A DNA stretch of 64,000 nucleotides from Dromaius novaehollandiae (lineage: Eukaryota; Chordata; Aves; Casuariiformes; Dromaiidae), in assembly GCF_036370855.1 (NCBI RefSeq), contig NC_088102.1, positions 42,259,835-42,323,834 on the forward strand, in the 5' to 3' direction. The notes beneath the pieces were generated by a model. That model did no database searches. It was not told the origin of the DNA and was given only the letters and a program-made list of their open reading frames with translations. The position numbers were made by a program, and so were the translations under genes. Shown here piece by piece: positions 25,605-40,600 of the stretch (within the stretch, counting starts at the first letter, position 1; each line of letters begins with the position of its first letter).

Positions 25605-28600
25605 GTAAGCCAAAGGAGTCCATAGCTGACAAAGTAGTTAAAATTGCCTGATAATCTAGTTCAGTCGATCACAGCAGACAACATGCTGTTTCTGGTACAG
25701 GGGCAATCCACGGACAGCGAGTTTGCTGCTCCTCGGATCCCATGGTTGCAAAGACTGTTCTGCTAGTCTAGCTTTATACAGAACCTTGCGGCATGTCTCT
25801 GTTTTGGAGTTATGTCTTAGGGTTAGCAATGCCGCATACTGTGCTTCCTTAGCAAATCCTTCGTGTCAAGGAAACCAGAAGATGGCACAGAATTGTTGTT
25901 ATGGGGTTGGGGGGAAGTATTAGTTAACCCCTAATGACTGTTGTTAATGAGCATAGCTCTAAGTATGGTTTTAAATATGAGATTTTTAAATGCCAGCCTA
26001 AAATAAAAGTTGAAAAAGCTGTAGTTTAGTTTTGTCTTTTAACTCTTCCTTGTATTGTTTTTTCTAGACTCTTACCAGCACCTCAGCGCAAGCAGTGAGA
26101 GCGGTAGGTAGTTATTAGATGGCCCTTCATTAAATGCTGTCCAGTGCTGAATATAGATCGCAAGGAAAAATGTTAGGAATTCAATGGCTTAGGGGAAAAA
26201 CGCACTGGGATATTTACTGAACACTGAAAGGCTGAGCCGCAACTTTGGTTATATAGATGAAATATTGCCTTGTTTCTCAGTAAACTGTCAAGTCTGACCT
26301 CTGTTTCTGATGCTTATGATGCCGCCAGTAAATGTTGCACTATATCTGGGCATGTTCATGTTTACCCCCCACTTTCATATTTTGATTTCTTTGCATGAAA
26401 AACCCACTTGTCTTGTGCATCGTTGTTTCATAGGAAAGATGTGTTTAAGTGGATCTTTCAATTATTTTTGCTGCTTTTATGTTCCTTGTCTTTTTTCTTT
26501 TCATTAGAATGCTCTGCCGTAGAATTTGAAATTCACTATGCAATACTGTGTTTAAAAGTACAATGTCAGAACAAGTAAAGCTGTGGAATAAACATATTAA
26601 GTTCTGTCTTCTGACATGCCTGATCTCCTTAGCCTGGTAGGAGTTCGAGTGATGCCAAATGAGAACCTTTCTGAATGAACAAGAATGTGAAAAAGAGCAA
26701 CAGGATATTTTGCAAAGACTGAGCTGAGGGCCAGCTCTTCATTCAGACGAATGAAAACCTCCCAGGCAATTAGCAGACACTCATATGAATGAGTATTAGA
26801 ATAATGGAAAATGTCAGATAAGGCATTATGCCCCAGGGAGTGGGAACAGTGGCAGTGACAACAGGATGGGGCTGTCCTGGGATATTTTAAATGGGTTCAG
26901 TGCTGCCGGTAGCTGTAGCAGGCTCTCTGGGGATGTGCAGTAGGAAGGTGAGCTCTTGCCCCCGCTTCGGTGACTATTGTGGTTTCTCAGCATGGTTTGT
27001 TCTGAGTTTTGGTTCTGTGTGGTCCTACCATGGGGATTGCTGCCGTATGAGCTCTCCCCAACACCAGTGATTCGTCCTTGCCTCATGAAGGTTTGCTGTT
27101 ATTGACAGTATCTCATGTCTGTGCCTGAGAGCCGTTAGGTGCCTTCTCTGTTCAGCTGAAGTGAAATGCTATGATACAGCAAAGACTCTGCAGAATTTTT
27201 TCAGAAATACCTCTTAAAAATGATACTTTAGGGCTCTGGGTACGGTCCCCAAATCCTAATCAAGTGTGGTAGTATCATCAAATTGTAATTGTCACTCCTG
27301 TAAATTCAGCCTGCATTTAGAAAATCAAGCTGTGTTTTGGGTTTTTTTTCCCCCCTACTGCTTTTTTCATTGTTAATGGGTCTCTAGGCACAAGACCTTT
27401 TGCAGTTCACTGGCCTTAAATTGTACCGCCTGTCTAAAAAAAGGAACTTGGAGTGGCAGAATTGACCTGAATATAGTAAATACAATGTACAGTAAGACCC
27501 AGAGTCCTATCTTTTGGTATTGATTCTTCAAGGCTGACAGAAACAGAAATGACTAAGAACCTGACTCTTTCTTTTTTTTCTTTTTTTCTTTCTTTTTTTT
27601 TTTTTTTTTAAACCATGGAATTCTGTAGTGATGACAATAAATACATAAACATAGTATATTTAATTTTTTTTTAAATGTTACTCCATAGTTTAAGGGAACC
27701 ACAGTTTTTGTTATCAGAGACAGTTTCAGGGCAACTCATGCAATATGTATGATTTAAATATCCATCTAAATTAAATGGTTAGCGTAAAATATTTTATGGA
27801 AAAATCTTGGTAATGCTATTAAACTGAGAGGCCAAGAAATCACTACTTTTTTAATTACTCAAAGTACTCAAAGATTACTCATATCAAAATAATATAGGCT
27901 ATCGTGGTATTGACATAAAGCCATTTTGAACTATGGAAATGTTCAATTCAGTTTCTCTTCTAATATTTTAACTTATTTTGATGTGGAACTGCAGTGGTGG
28001 AGTTGCAAATATGAAGAAAAGAAAAATCATGTGAAAACTGCAGTCTGAAGCCACAGAATTTTACATAGCTCTCAGAAAGAAATGCCTTGATTCACTGCTG
28101 TTTCATTTACATTTATTCTGGGATGACTCTAGTGAGTTCCACTGATTTAATAAGATCCAGCTGTGGAATATTTTAAAACAGATGAAATAAATATAAAACA
28201 TGTAGTACAAGGAGAGTGGTTTTTATGCATCTGACCTTGCCTGAGATCAGAGACATGGTAAAATAATGAAATCCTGCCTGTCCTTGAGGCTCCAAAACTC
28301 TTTGAAGTTAATAGGTGCCACATACCTGACAGAGGTCAGAAACAAGTCTGGATCTGTGTATTATAGTTCAGTCAGTCTCTCTGACAGGACTGAGTATTTT
28401 CTTTGTAAGTCTTCATGGTTTTTAAATTAGTAGTAAGATTTTTATTCCTTTTTTGAAAAGAATACTAGGGAAAGAGTACTCTGGCCCAAATATTATATTG
28501 GACATGGTGTTTTACTTTGCTATTTCTCTTGATAAAGCTTGGAAATGTCTGTGCTTCACTCTGTTCTCCTCATGAAAAAATTGTCTATATAAGAAAGCTT

Positions 28601-31600
28601 TTGAAATAGTATAAGCCTGGAGTTTTACTGAAATAGAGCACTTACAGATCCCAGTTGGATAACTCTCATTCATACGGGTGAGTACTCGCATATGTGAACA
28701 GTCCCATTGACTTCACTGGGAATAGATATGTAAGGATTGCACAAATGTGCCACAGGACTTAATTGAGCTTCTATTTGACGTAAGGAGCATAGTGTGACCA
28801 GTTCCTGCATTTGTAATCTCATATGTTTAAATAGTTTCAACAGTGATTATTAAAATGCCTGGCTTGTGTTTCCGGTTTATGAGGTAACAATCATGTCTCA
28901 GCCCAAATAAACACAGCAGCTGAAAGTCGAAGTGTCCCGAACAACTGACCTCAGAGGCTTCTGGCTCCAGAATTTACTTAGCCTGCGATATGGTCATCAT
29001 CAGATTAAAGGGAAAGACACAAAGTCATTGACTATTAATAGCAGATGATGCAGTTTAAGATGAGCCCCGCTACAGCTTTCGTGTGCGACTTTGAGCAAGT
29101 CACTGAGAGCAAGATCCAATAAAGCATTCACGTGTCGAGAAGTCAGGAGCTACCAGGCCTGACCTATAGGTGCCTAGTGCAGGAATGGGGTCTGTAGCCC
29201 TGCGTGAGGCACTGAGGATTGATTTCATGTGTTGGAGAGTTAGATTCACTGGAATGGGAATTGTATTTATGCAGTTCCCTGCTCAGCTGTTACAGGTAAA
29301 TATGTTCAGCTAGTACAGAGAGCTGTGCACAGGAACACCAGTCTTGTATCCCAGCTCTCTGTATGCCACTTGCTCAGGAGGTACCACTATCTATCTGAAA
29401 AGCACAAGCAAAATAGAGGTCTAGACCCTTCTTTTCAAAGACCTGAGCAAAGGTTATTCATTTAAAATGGTGTCCTTTTACAATACATCCTTTATTATTA
29501 CGATATATAGCATTTCCCTGGGATGGGGGATACTTCTGCTCAAGTCCATTTTTCTATATTAAGGGATGCAAGTCCCAGCTTTCCTGGGTAAAGATATCTT
29601 CTATCTCTTCTGCTGAAACAGCACTGCTGGGGACAAAAACATTCAGGAATTATTGGGTGGGAGAGCAGGGACCAAGCACAAACCTAATGGTAGGAAAAAG
29701 GTCAGTTCATCTGGCAGGGACAGACAAGCATTGGTTGTTGGTCTCTGTGCCTATGACTGCTCCTGTGTTTTACCCTGTCTGACTGAATGCACATACAAAA
29801 GCAGTCTAACTCCTGCATAGCTCTGTGTGTGATGTCTTTTCATTATTTTTGACCAAAAACTGCAATCTTTCTTCCAAAAGACATAAGCTGTTTCTTTCAG
29901 AGTGTGTTTGTCCAAGTTCTCCTTTGTAGCCATAGAGATGCTGGAGACAGCAGAGCAGGTAGAGGTGTGAAGTGCTCTTTGGGACAGCTGAAATGTCCCA
30001 CAGCTGACACTTAGGGTGCTTTTAATCTGTGCTCTGTAAAGCTGGGCCCTGCAGTGAGTATGGACAGGTTGAGGTAGTGCAGAACAAATGTGCTGGTATC
30101 AGCGACTGTCTGACCCTACTGCTGGTAACTCAGGGTTGCCAACCTGTGCTGTCCTTCAGTGCTGCCTCCTCAGGCCCTTTGCTGACCCAAGGGGAAGTGT
30201 GAGAGGGATATGCCAGGGGCTACTGATGCCTCCTTAGAGGCTGTTTTCTATCTCTGCTTATCAGAGTGTTCTCCATTATCAGAGTGGTTGGGGGCTTCAC
30301 TGGTGAGGATGAGGATCAGCTTCATTACACTGTGTTAGAATCCAAAGTCATATAAGGGGTGCATTTGCTTAACACTGTGCCAGGTGTTGTCAAACACTTA
30401 AAAATAAGACTTCTACTGCAGCTGAAAGATGAAGGGTCCTGCAAAATGTATAGCATGTGTGAAAGAACAGTGGCAAGGTACATTTTTAGCAAACATCAGT
30501 AGATAGTTTTCACTTTTGCTGCTTATACAGGCGCTGCATAAGCAACATAATACAACATATTAGTATAGGCCGTGGAAGTTACAAGGTATTGTAGAATTAA
30601 GGCCCCTGATGAGCCCAAGGTGTCTGATATCCAGTAGAATTAAGAGCTAATTCCCAGGATCATCTCTGGAAAACATTTTGTGGCTTTCTGTTGGGCATCA
30701 GGGCTGAAGATCAGAGATGGATCCAGAGATTCTTTGTAAGAAAAATTTACTTGCTGGTAAATCTGTTTCTGTTCTTTTAGATGGTCTCTGAGAGTTTATC
30801 CTGGTGTGCAATGGTCACTCACTTCTACCTACACAATTACTGTGGTGGCATTTGGTGTCTCAGAGACAGGATATTATATTGCAGGCAGCGGGCGTGTGAG
30901 ACCTGGGGATACTGATGCCTGTGCTGCAGGGGTGTTTTTTGTGATGAATGTGGCATGGTGTTAGGAAGATCTGGTACATATCTAACTGAACGCTGAGCTT
31001 CTGTTCTCAACTGGTATGTGGTTTTGAAACCTGTTGCTTCTATTCCAGGCCTGATAAGGCTTCTGTGCCAAAAATTTATCCAGTTTTTCCAACTGCTCCA
31101 ATTGGTTTGATTAAAAGATAATGACTTAACCTTAAAAATCTTGTTTTACTCATTTTCTTAGAACTTTAGGGCTACAGTATACATTAGTCTATGACTATGA
31201 ACTGTAATACTCATATTCATCCCAGTGTTTTTTGTTTGTTTGTTTTTGAATTGTTGTGCAGAGACCGGTATCTCCCTTCAACTTGCTCACTGTAAAAGTA
31301 CTAAGAGTGAAGAATGCCCGGAAGGCAGATCTGCGTGAGTACTTCTGCTATTATCAGATATTTCTTGTAGTTCCTCAAAGCAATGAAAATATTTGAAAGT
31401 TATTGGCCTTAAATAGTGTAGAAATACCAAGATATATTGCTGCAAGTTCACAAGAAGTATTTTTATTGTGATACTGAAGCCATGCTTTCTGCTCCTACAT
31501 GTAAAGAGGCCAATTCAAGCAATGTTGATGCATTTTTTTTCCTCAGGATTTCAAACCTCACTGTATGAGACTTATTTCATAGCCCTGTGATATCAGGCCT

Positions 31601-34600
31601 AGCTGCTGATCAGAAGGCTGCTCATTTAACAATGAAATTTTTTGTACTTTTCAGTGAGAAACCTGAGTTTCCCTACAGAATTCCTGGGCAGAAGATAGAA
31701 GACTAATCATGCAAATGTCAAATCAGTAGTAGTGGGAAAGCTTATGAAATAACAGAAATACAAGCATGTGTGTTATATTACAACTGGAGACTTTGTAAAT
31801 ACACAAGAAGAAATGATAAAATTCAGTATGCCTGGAAATTTACTTAACCCAGGGTACCAAACAATTTACAAATCAGAAAAAAATATACTACCATGTACTG
31901 CTGTGAAAGTCTTGAAGAGAATTTGAGAGGAACAGTGAGGGGAAGCGAGAGAAAGATGTGCAAAATAGAGGCTGCAAGGGAAATATCACAGCTACATCAT
32001 GCAACAAGACTTAACAGTGAAAGGAGCCCAAGATAGAAATCTCCCCAGTAGAGAAGTCTATAGAGTGCTAATGCTATCTGGCAGGGGAACCCCTTTTAAT
32101 GACTCATGTTGTCTTTCACAGCAGCCTAGCGAGCATCAGCTTGTTGAATGAGAGCGTGGCAGCAGATTTAAAATGAAAAGCCTCAAATAGAACAGGACTC
32201 ACAATGTGTGGAAAGAGCAATTTGTTCCCTGGCCAGATGTGAAGCTGTCTCACCCAGCAAAGGAACTGGTTTCATGCTGTGTTTTGAAAAGTTCCAGTCA
32301 CTGGAGAGATTTTGAATGGTGAAGCCTCTGTGGAAAAGAGGCTGGAAAGGCATGAAAGAAAAAGGCAAAATAATGACAGGGAATAAGAAAATTCCAAATC
32401 TAAAGACCACAAGAACAAAATGGAAAGATGTAAAACTGAGGAGAAAATGCACAATATTTTCACCAAAACCATGCTGAACATGGCTCAAAATTGTTTCGGT
32501 AGACTCAGAGGCTGAGGTAGCACATCATGGTCTCTAAGAAAATCAACTGTAAATTTTATTTAAGGTATTAATATTTTGAGATCTTAACCAGTATGCTGGG
32601 TCAAGGGGTAAAGGGAAACTGTATCTGAAGTTGAATTTGGTGGTTGCTGGTTAGAAGAATGTGATTAGAACTTGTAGAAATAGTGCTTATCAGCGAGAGT
32701 ATTTTTGAATGAATGCTCACCACCAGGGAGCAAATCTCTACTGCAGTCACTTGTGGTATTCTGTGCTACTTGCTCCTGCATCTTTTGCAATGTAATGCTA
32801 GCATAATTCTTTATTGGATACCTCTTATTTTCCAACTTTGTAGAATCTGCTATGATTTGCTGCGTACTTTATTTACTCTATAATCTTAATACTTTTTTAC
32901 TCTAGAAATGACAGATAATCCAACTTCTTCTTTTAGAATATTTATAATATTATAATATTTCATTTTGAATATAGGATTCGATTTGTTAGATGAAATGAGA
33001 AAGCCTTATAAAATGTAAAGTTCTGAATTTTTTAGAGATTAAAGACCTGTCTGCATATACAGAAACATACGCTTAGTTGTGGGATTATAATTGCATGCAC
33101 TGACTTTTATTTCACAAAAACCAGATGCTGGAATGCCTAAGTGGTGATTTCCATGAACCAAATACGTGATCTGAGCAGGCAGACACTGCAATTGTGTCTG
33201 CAAACCTGCATGCACAATTGTGTATGCATTTGTGTACTGCAGCAGGTTGACGGTGTATGCCTCAGTTCAGTGTGATTGCTTGTCCTTCTCCAGGACAAAT
33301 TGCTCACAGTTGCTCCTTACCACAGTGAACAATAAATTCTTTCCTCCTGAAGCCTCCTGGTTTGTCTGCTACGATGTGTTACCTTACTTCCTTGTGCTCC
33401 GATCTCAGGAATAGATGAACAACTGCTTTATCTTTATCCCCTTGGCATGCAAAGTTCAGAATTTGGGGCTGGCTTCCCAGGGATTTTTTTAGAGTGGTTT
33501 TGGCAGAGAGTAACTTTCAAGCAAAAGTATTTTCTCAACAAAAAATTTATTTTCTAAGGAAACTTGACTGATTGTAAAAATATTCAGTTTTTTTGTCTGC
33601 AATAGGAAGGATATGGCAGACAAGCTTTACCTTTTCTGAGACTTTAAAATAGCATTTCCTCAAAACACCAGTGTTTTCAACTGCAGGAAAAATACCCCTT
33701 TTTTGGCTTGTTGTAATGGTCACGATATGCTTCTTGTTAGAATTCTGAGTTTAGATTTTATTCCTCTGGTTCAGCTTTCCTACTTTTTTGATTCAACTAT
33801 TGTGTTTTCTATTTCAATATGTTTTTTGTATTTCCTTGTTGATGAAGTGTTTGTGCTTAATTTATTTAAATGAATCTTTCTTCTCGCATGTTGATTCTCA
33901 CATTCCTATTTACCACCGAAAAATAAATATGCTTTAAAAATATTTGTTCAAAGGTAAGATTATTTTAATAGATTTAGGTATATGCCTGGAAATTTAGACT
34001 CTCTTTTGAACCCTGATACTGACTGCATGGTGGGATCTTGGGCAAGTCATTCAAGTTTTCTCCGTGTACTTATTTGCTCACTTCACAGTGGTAGTGTGAG
34101 GATTACTTCATCGATGTGTGTCACATTCTGAAAATGGAAGTTCTAGCATTAATCACCATTAATCAGTTATGTTTTCATCTGCCTACACTTGTGCCTCTGC
34201 TAAATATCTGATTGGTCTTGCTTTTCTGGTCAGTGTTGGCTCTGGGCATTTTCTGGGAGCATTTTCCTTCCCACAGTCATCACCAAGGTTTTACTGATTG
34301 TGATAGTATGATTACTACATGATAAAGGTAAAACTTGGGAAAAATATGGCTAATAGCAAAATTAAATCAGTAGCCATTTATAAAAGATAAAGAGGAAATA
34401 CATGAAGAAAATTGTACTTAACAGTGTTATTACATGGTGTTACAGGCTTTGAGCATGATGCAGGCATTAATTATGAGCTGAATTATTTGGCTAGTCCTGA
34501 CTCGCAAGGTTCTTGTGAGAAACAGATGACTGGTTAAGTATTACTAAGGTGAAATAGGGAGAGTATGTTTTGCATTAGATGTATGAGACAAATTCTATCT

Positions 34601-37600
34601 GTAGATAGGAACCTGTATTATGAATATGTAAGTCTCACTCCCTGGAGGTTCTCCCTCAAAATGTGAGGGTCAGAATATGGAAGGAGCTGATGCCTTTGGC
34701 ACTTGCAGCTTCCTCTCCCAGATACGAATGAGAGCAGGGTTTTTGCAATCTGCAGGTAGGACAGTAGGAAAGAGCAGGATGAGCAGTAACTTAACATTGG
34801 TCCTGGAACTGACAAAATTTAGAAATTCTGTCTTTCTCAAAAAGTCTTTCAGAAAACAAAATGAAAGATGCAGAAGAATTTCTGTTGAAAGTTGCACGTT
34901 CCCATTTGTGATGAGGAAAACCAACCTTTTTGGCCCTGACAGGGCAGCATTTTGCTTTTTGGCAAAAATTCTTCACTTAAACCAGCTCTTGGCTAAAGGC
35001 TTCCACCTAAGATACTGAGTCTGGGGAGGAAATGCTGGAAGACTCATATCTCTCCAACCCATGTTGAAGGTTGTGAGGTGGGCTGCCTGAGCTGCAGAGG
35101 AGCCGTGCTAGGAGTGACGTGATTGCATGTGGGAGAAGGCACATACTGATAGATACTCTTATGTTTTGGCAACGTTAACTTATTCCCTCTCCCAGTCATT
35201 TGGACCATCATGAATGTATAGCTATATACAACATTGGTAGGTGTGCATGTACTGCATGTGGAATACAATATTTTTTCCAATAAGAAGTAACATTTTAAAA
35301 GGAAAATGTCTGACAAAAAGTATAAAAGTGGGAATGAGCATGACAAATATGTGAAGATGTTTTGTGTTTTCCAATGAGTGCCTCATTGTATTATTTACTC
35401 CTTAGTCTGTGTATTTTAGGAAGAAATTCCCTCTGTGTTATCCCTGTCTTATTAGGGTTAGATGTGCACACTGCAATAATCCTTTCACTTGATATATTGT
35501 CATTTTACCTTTTCTTTATACAGTCACCCTGTCAGATTGCTATGTGACACTGTGGTTGCCTACTGCCTCGACTGAAAAGGTCCGAACCAGAACCATCAAG
35601 AACAGCAAGAACCCAGTCTGGAACGAAGCTTTCTGCTATAAGATTGATCGCCGAATCAAGGTAATGAAGATAAATGCTTTTCACCATTCACCATCTCTAG
35701 ATAGTGAATAGATAATGCAAGCCTACACTAAGCCAGAAAGAATTTGGTTAGTCTCCAAACACTTGAAATGCTGAAGATTCCTCAGAAAATAAGGTCACTT
35801 GCATCCCTGGTATTGATCTGTTACACTTATTTGAACATTTACTTTTTTGAAGCAGCAAGAAGCAACTAAATTCCCTGCAGACTGTCCTCACTATTCTATT
35901 CTGAGTCTTGTCATGTACAAGTAAAACCCAAAGTAAAGATCACATTAAAATCACAGTAAGGTAAGTTAGTTCTAGGTATGGTGGAAAGGAAATCTTTTAA
36001 ACCTTTTTGTGTGTGTCTGTGTTTTATACATTTGGAGAGAGCCAATGGCCGTATAACAAATACAGAAACATGTAATACACCTAACTATCACAAATTTGTG
36101 AATGTTCCATATGCCCTGCTTGCCTTGTTTCATGTTCCCAAGCATGTAGTCTATCATCCCAAGTCCCAGGGCAAATTTGAGGTGAAGCTACTTTATTTTC
36201 CTGTCATCTTGTCAGAGAAATGCTCCCTTCCCCTAATAAAATTAGGCCACCTGAGCTCTGCGATAGACAAGCCCACTTCTTTTTGTATGTACAGTGATCA
36301 TTAATGTAAAATTTATTACTCCCAAATCTTTCCCTTTCTTTTTTATTTTACCTGTTGCTTTTCTCCTTGTTCCCTAAAACTGCAGACTAAACATGCCTTT
36401 TCTTGAGATTTTTCTGCCTTATGGAGCTCTTTGACAGATTGGATAGAAGTCTGAGAGATTCTTAACCTCATTTTGCAGAATGTGCTGGAGCTAAAAGTCT
36501 GTGATGAAGACACGATCACCAGGGATGACGAACTCTGCACAGTTCTCTTTGACATAGATAAACTCACTGTAGGACGTACTGTTCGGGTGAAGTTTCAGCT
36601 GAATCCACAGGTGAGCAATGAAACCAGTGTGTACCAACACAGCTTCTTTTTAACACCTAAATATATCATTGTACAGTGTTTCATTATAGGAAAAATCTAC
36701 TTGAAATTCCATTTTGCTGCTATTATAAGAAAGACTGTGATCTATTATAAGAAAGATCCCTGTGGTCCATTCTAGGTTTTTTTTGTGGGGTGGGGTGGAA
36801 TCTGTTGTTAACAATTCAGGGTGGAATCACCTAGAAATAATTACCCCGACGGCATCATTCAGGATATTTCTGGCATGATTTGTTAGTTGTTGGTCTGAGT
36901 TCTGAATTCTCAGCTAGGAATATAAAAGTTGCTGATTTTTCTAGTACTGGGAATATAATTCTGAAAAAGGGCTGACTTAGCAGAATAGTCATTTCCCAAG
37001 TCTGTGTACTCATATAGTGCTTAGGTTTCAAAATACTGATTTCAGCAACTGTTTTGTCAATATCTGAAAGTTTAGTAACTTCAGATGGCACCATGGTTTC
37101 TTTTTTGCAAGTTATTTTATTATTCAGGGTATTTTCCAAGTGCTATCCTAAATATGTATTTTACAAATGACATATTATTGGATGTGGTGAAAGCTATTAA
37201 CAGAAAGAAGTGATATAATTTTCTTTCTCTTTTGCCCTTTTTTCAGACACGTGAGGAGCTGGAGGTGGAGTTCACACTGCAGAACACGTGAGTAGAATCT
37301 TAAATTTTATATAAACTGTTATATTCAGTAGAAAAATAATCTGGAAAGTTGGTTCATCTGTGATAGTGCTTTCTCTAAAGCATTATCTAGATCTTTCCAT
37401 TCAAGTCCGGTAAGTTGCCATTTGGAATTCCAGAATATGCATTTTTAGATTGTAAATATCTGAAAATGTTATTTTTACCTGGTTTGACTGCTACCTGCTG
37501 GGCACCTACTTCCTCAGGTGCCGTCTTTGCCATTAGATTAATACGTGGCTACAGTATCAGTCTTGGCTGGGAGAGGAACTAAATATTCTGCATAAAGAAA

Positions 37601-40600
37601 GGAACAAAGATCACTGTGGGGGCCTGAGGGCTGAGGAACCAGGAAAACTGGAGGAGCAGCATCAACTTCACTTGGTAGCCTTGAAGGTTGTTGGTGGAGC
37701 TTTGGTGTGAGGGGACATGTTAGCTTCAGCTAATTAACACTAGAGAAAACTGAGAATCTGTTATTCTAATTGAAGAGGGAGTCTGCAGAATGGTGGGTGT
37801 TCTAGTTTATCCCCATAATATACTTTATGACTGAGGAAGTTATTTGAAAGGATTTCTGTCAGCAATTTGATCTATGTTATTGAGCTGAAAATATTGTGCT
37901 GTTGGGACCTCTTTAAGGCATTTGGGACACTTCAGAAGGCCTGGCATGATAGTATATTGGCGGAGAGTTTGAATAGTGTGTTTATTCCTAACAGAAGGAC
38001 AAATTAGGAATTGCTGGAGAAAAGGCAGTATCTCAGTGTTGTGAACGGAGAAAGATCTCCCAGGGTTCACAAGCAAAAAACCCCATAAAAGTTGACAAAG
38101 CAGCCCCAGAATCTCCTATTACAACTCCTGGAAAGTCACCAGTATGAATGGTTTATGCTGTTTACTGTGCTTCAAAACTGGCAGAAGGCTCTGTGCCAGC
38201 AGAATAAATGGTGCCTATCACAGCTTAAGAGTGTCTTGAAATCCAAAATGGTAATGGGGAATGGAGCTCCAGGAGATGTCCTAAATAGCCTATCTACAGT
38301 TTTTCTTTCTCTGCATGTTAGAGGATGGATTATGGAGTTGGTACTTAGAATTCTAATCTTGGTAATCCTGCTTGTTGATGAAGGAGGTCCAGGTGGGTTG
38401 TCTGGCTTGAGTATTGTGCACTGGTAGGCTTGTACACGGAGATGAATGCTGGAATCCACCTCAGGATGTGCAGGCGCTGGCTCTGTGTCAAATGGTTCTG
38501 CCGGACCTTGCAACTGGGTGGATCTTACTGGGGGCATGTTCAATAGATAAAGTTAGAGATTTAGCAACTTCTTCAGATTCTGAGCAAGAGTTTTGCTGGT
38601 CAGATGGTGGTGGGGACTGTACAAATAGAAGAACCCGTGACAGAAACATAGTCATGGGTCTGTAGCTACAATAAGAATTCTTGTGAACCTTTTTCTTTTT
38701 TCATTGATAGAATGTGGTACCTGAGTGACTAATGTAGTATTTCTTGCCTGAAGAAATCCATGCACAAAGGGAAGACATTGCTGCAACATAAGGCAGTCAG
38801 GCCAGGGAATGTAACTGTAAGGGTTCCAGCAGGTCACAAAAAAGGGAAGACTCTTCTCTAAGGAAACGGGCTTCATGTTGGAAAGTGGATAAGCATTTCT
38901 TCTCTTTTCTCACTTGCATTTCTTGCATATGTGTGACAGTGCTGTTTGGCCCATCAGCCAAGTCTGGAATACAGGTGCAAGTACAGCTGAGTTAATTAAA
39001 AATTGTTTTCTGGAGAACTTCTCATGGTGTATGATCTTGGAGGAGATTGAGAGGGTTTTTTCTCCTCAACATAGGAAAGCATGACATAAAGAATAATAAA
39101 GGGTTTGAGGACCAAAATTAGAGACCATGGCTTGCATTACTTGTGATAAGCTTGAAGGGTCATGGAAAGGTCTGAAAGTCTGCACTGAAGTAGCTGAGAT
39201 GGGTCACCAGAAAGCTATGTACCAACCCTACCTCTCTTGAGTTTAACAAGCTCAGCAGATTTTGGCAAAGGAGCAGAGCCCAAGTGGACAAACACGAAAT
39301 TTCACTGGTCCAGAAAGGCGAGCACTGGAAATAATATCCACTTTGGAACAAGAGCTGGCTTCTTCTCACGTTGATAGGGATACCCAGATGGAGAATTTCA
39401 ATCAGGAAAAAAATGTGGACATTACACTGTGGAAAGATGGAACTGTGTTACTGACTCTGGTTCCCTATTAAGATGCTGAACTGCTGTAGTACTGTCAGAG
39501 ACAAAAAATGAGACTTCTTTGCTGAAGGGAAACTGAAGAAGCCAGGCTCTGTAAATTGAGATTTGACTGTTGAAACCTGTAAGGAAAATTGATTGCTGCT
39601 GAACCAAACCCATAGAGGGGGCACTATGAAGCCCTGGGGAAAACCACTGAGGAAAAGATCTCTTCAGAAAGAAATCACCAGATATTTGGTGATCTGAGAA
39701 ACAATCAGAAGACTGTTTAAGTTCCTCTTCCCATAACTCTTAAAGAAGTCATTTTAATAAATTAACCTATCATGAAGGCACTGCTGGGCTGAAGAGGAGC
39801 TGACAGAGATTAGAAATAATTTTAAGTGGGGGAGAGCCAACCATAGTGCTAACAAGGAGCACAGCTAACCACGTAGGACAGTTTCTACAAGTCTGATAGG
39901 GTGATGGGAACAATGAGAACAGAGTGTTTTTATAGGTAAATATGGCATCTTCTCTGAAAATGTAATTACAATCCCCATGACATTTTGTCTAAAGCAGTTT
40001 ACTACCTTTTACTTCCCCATTCTCAGTCCTGATCCTACCGATTACCAATCAGACAACTTGCTAGATCAGCCTGTTCTTTCTTTTCAGCACTTCAGATATT
40101 ATACATGAAGTGTAACCGTAGGCCAAGAGAGTTTCCTGGGTTGCACCTGCAATGGCAGCTTTGTCACTCCTGTGTTTTGTTGACCTCACTGCAAAGACTG
40201 TGTTTTGGGTTACTTTTACCGAAGTACATTAGAAATATTTGCTCCCGAATTACCAGTGGGCTGTACAAAATTTGGTTCTTGCATTCATTCCATCTTGGAT
40301 TTAAGATGGAGGAAAACTGTCATTTTGATAGTTTGTTTTCCACAACTGCAAGATGAGTGCCATCCCTAGTTTTGCCTCACTCTTACACCATTGCCTGCAG
40401 TAACTACAAATGTACACCTCCTTGCTGCCACTACCTGTGGCAGGCGCTGAGAACTCGATGTTTGATCTTAATAACACAGAGAGGAAGGCATGCTCCTTCC
40501 TCCAAGTGCCTTTCCACCAGCAACTGAGCCAAGGGATTGCAAACACCTGACCAGTGTTTTATAGGCCCATAACATGAGCCCAGCTGGCATGAGAGCTGCC

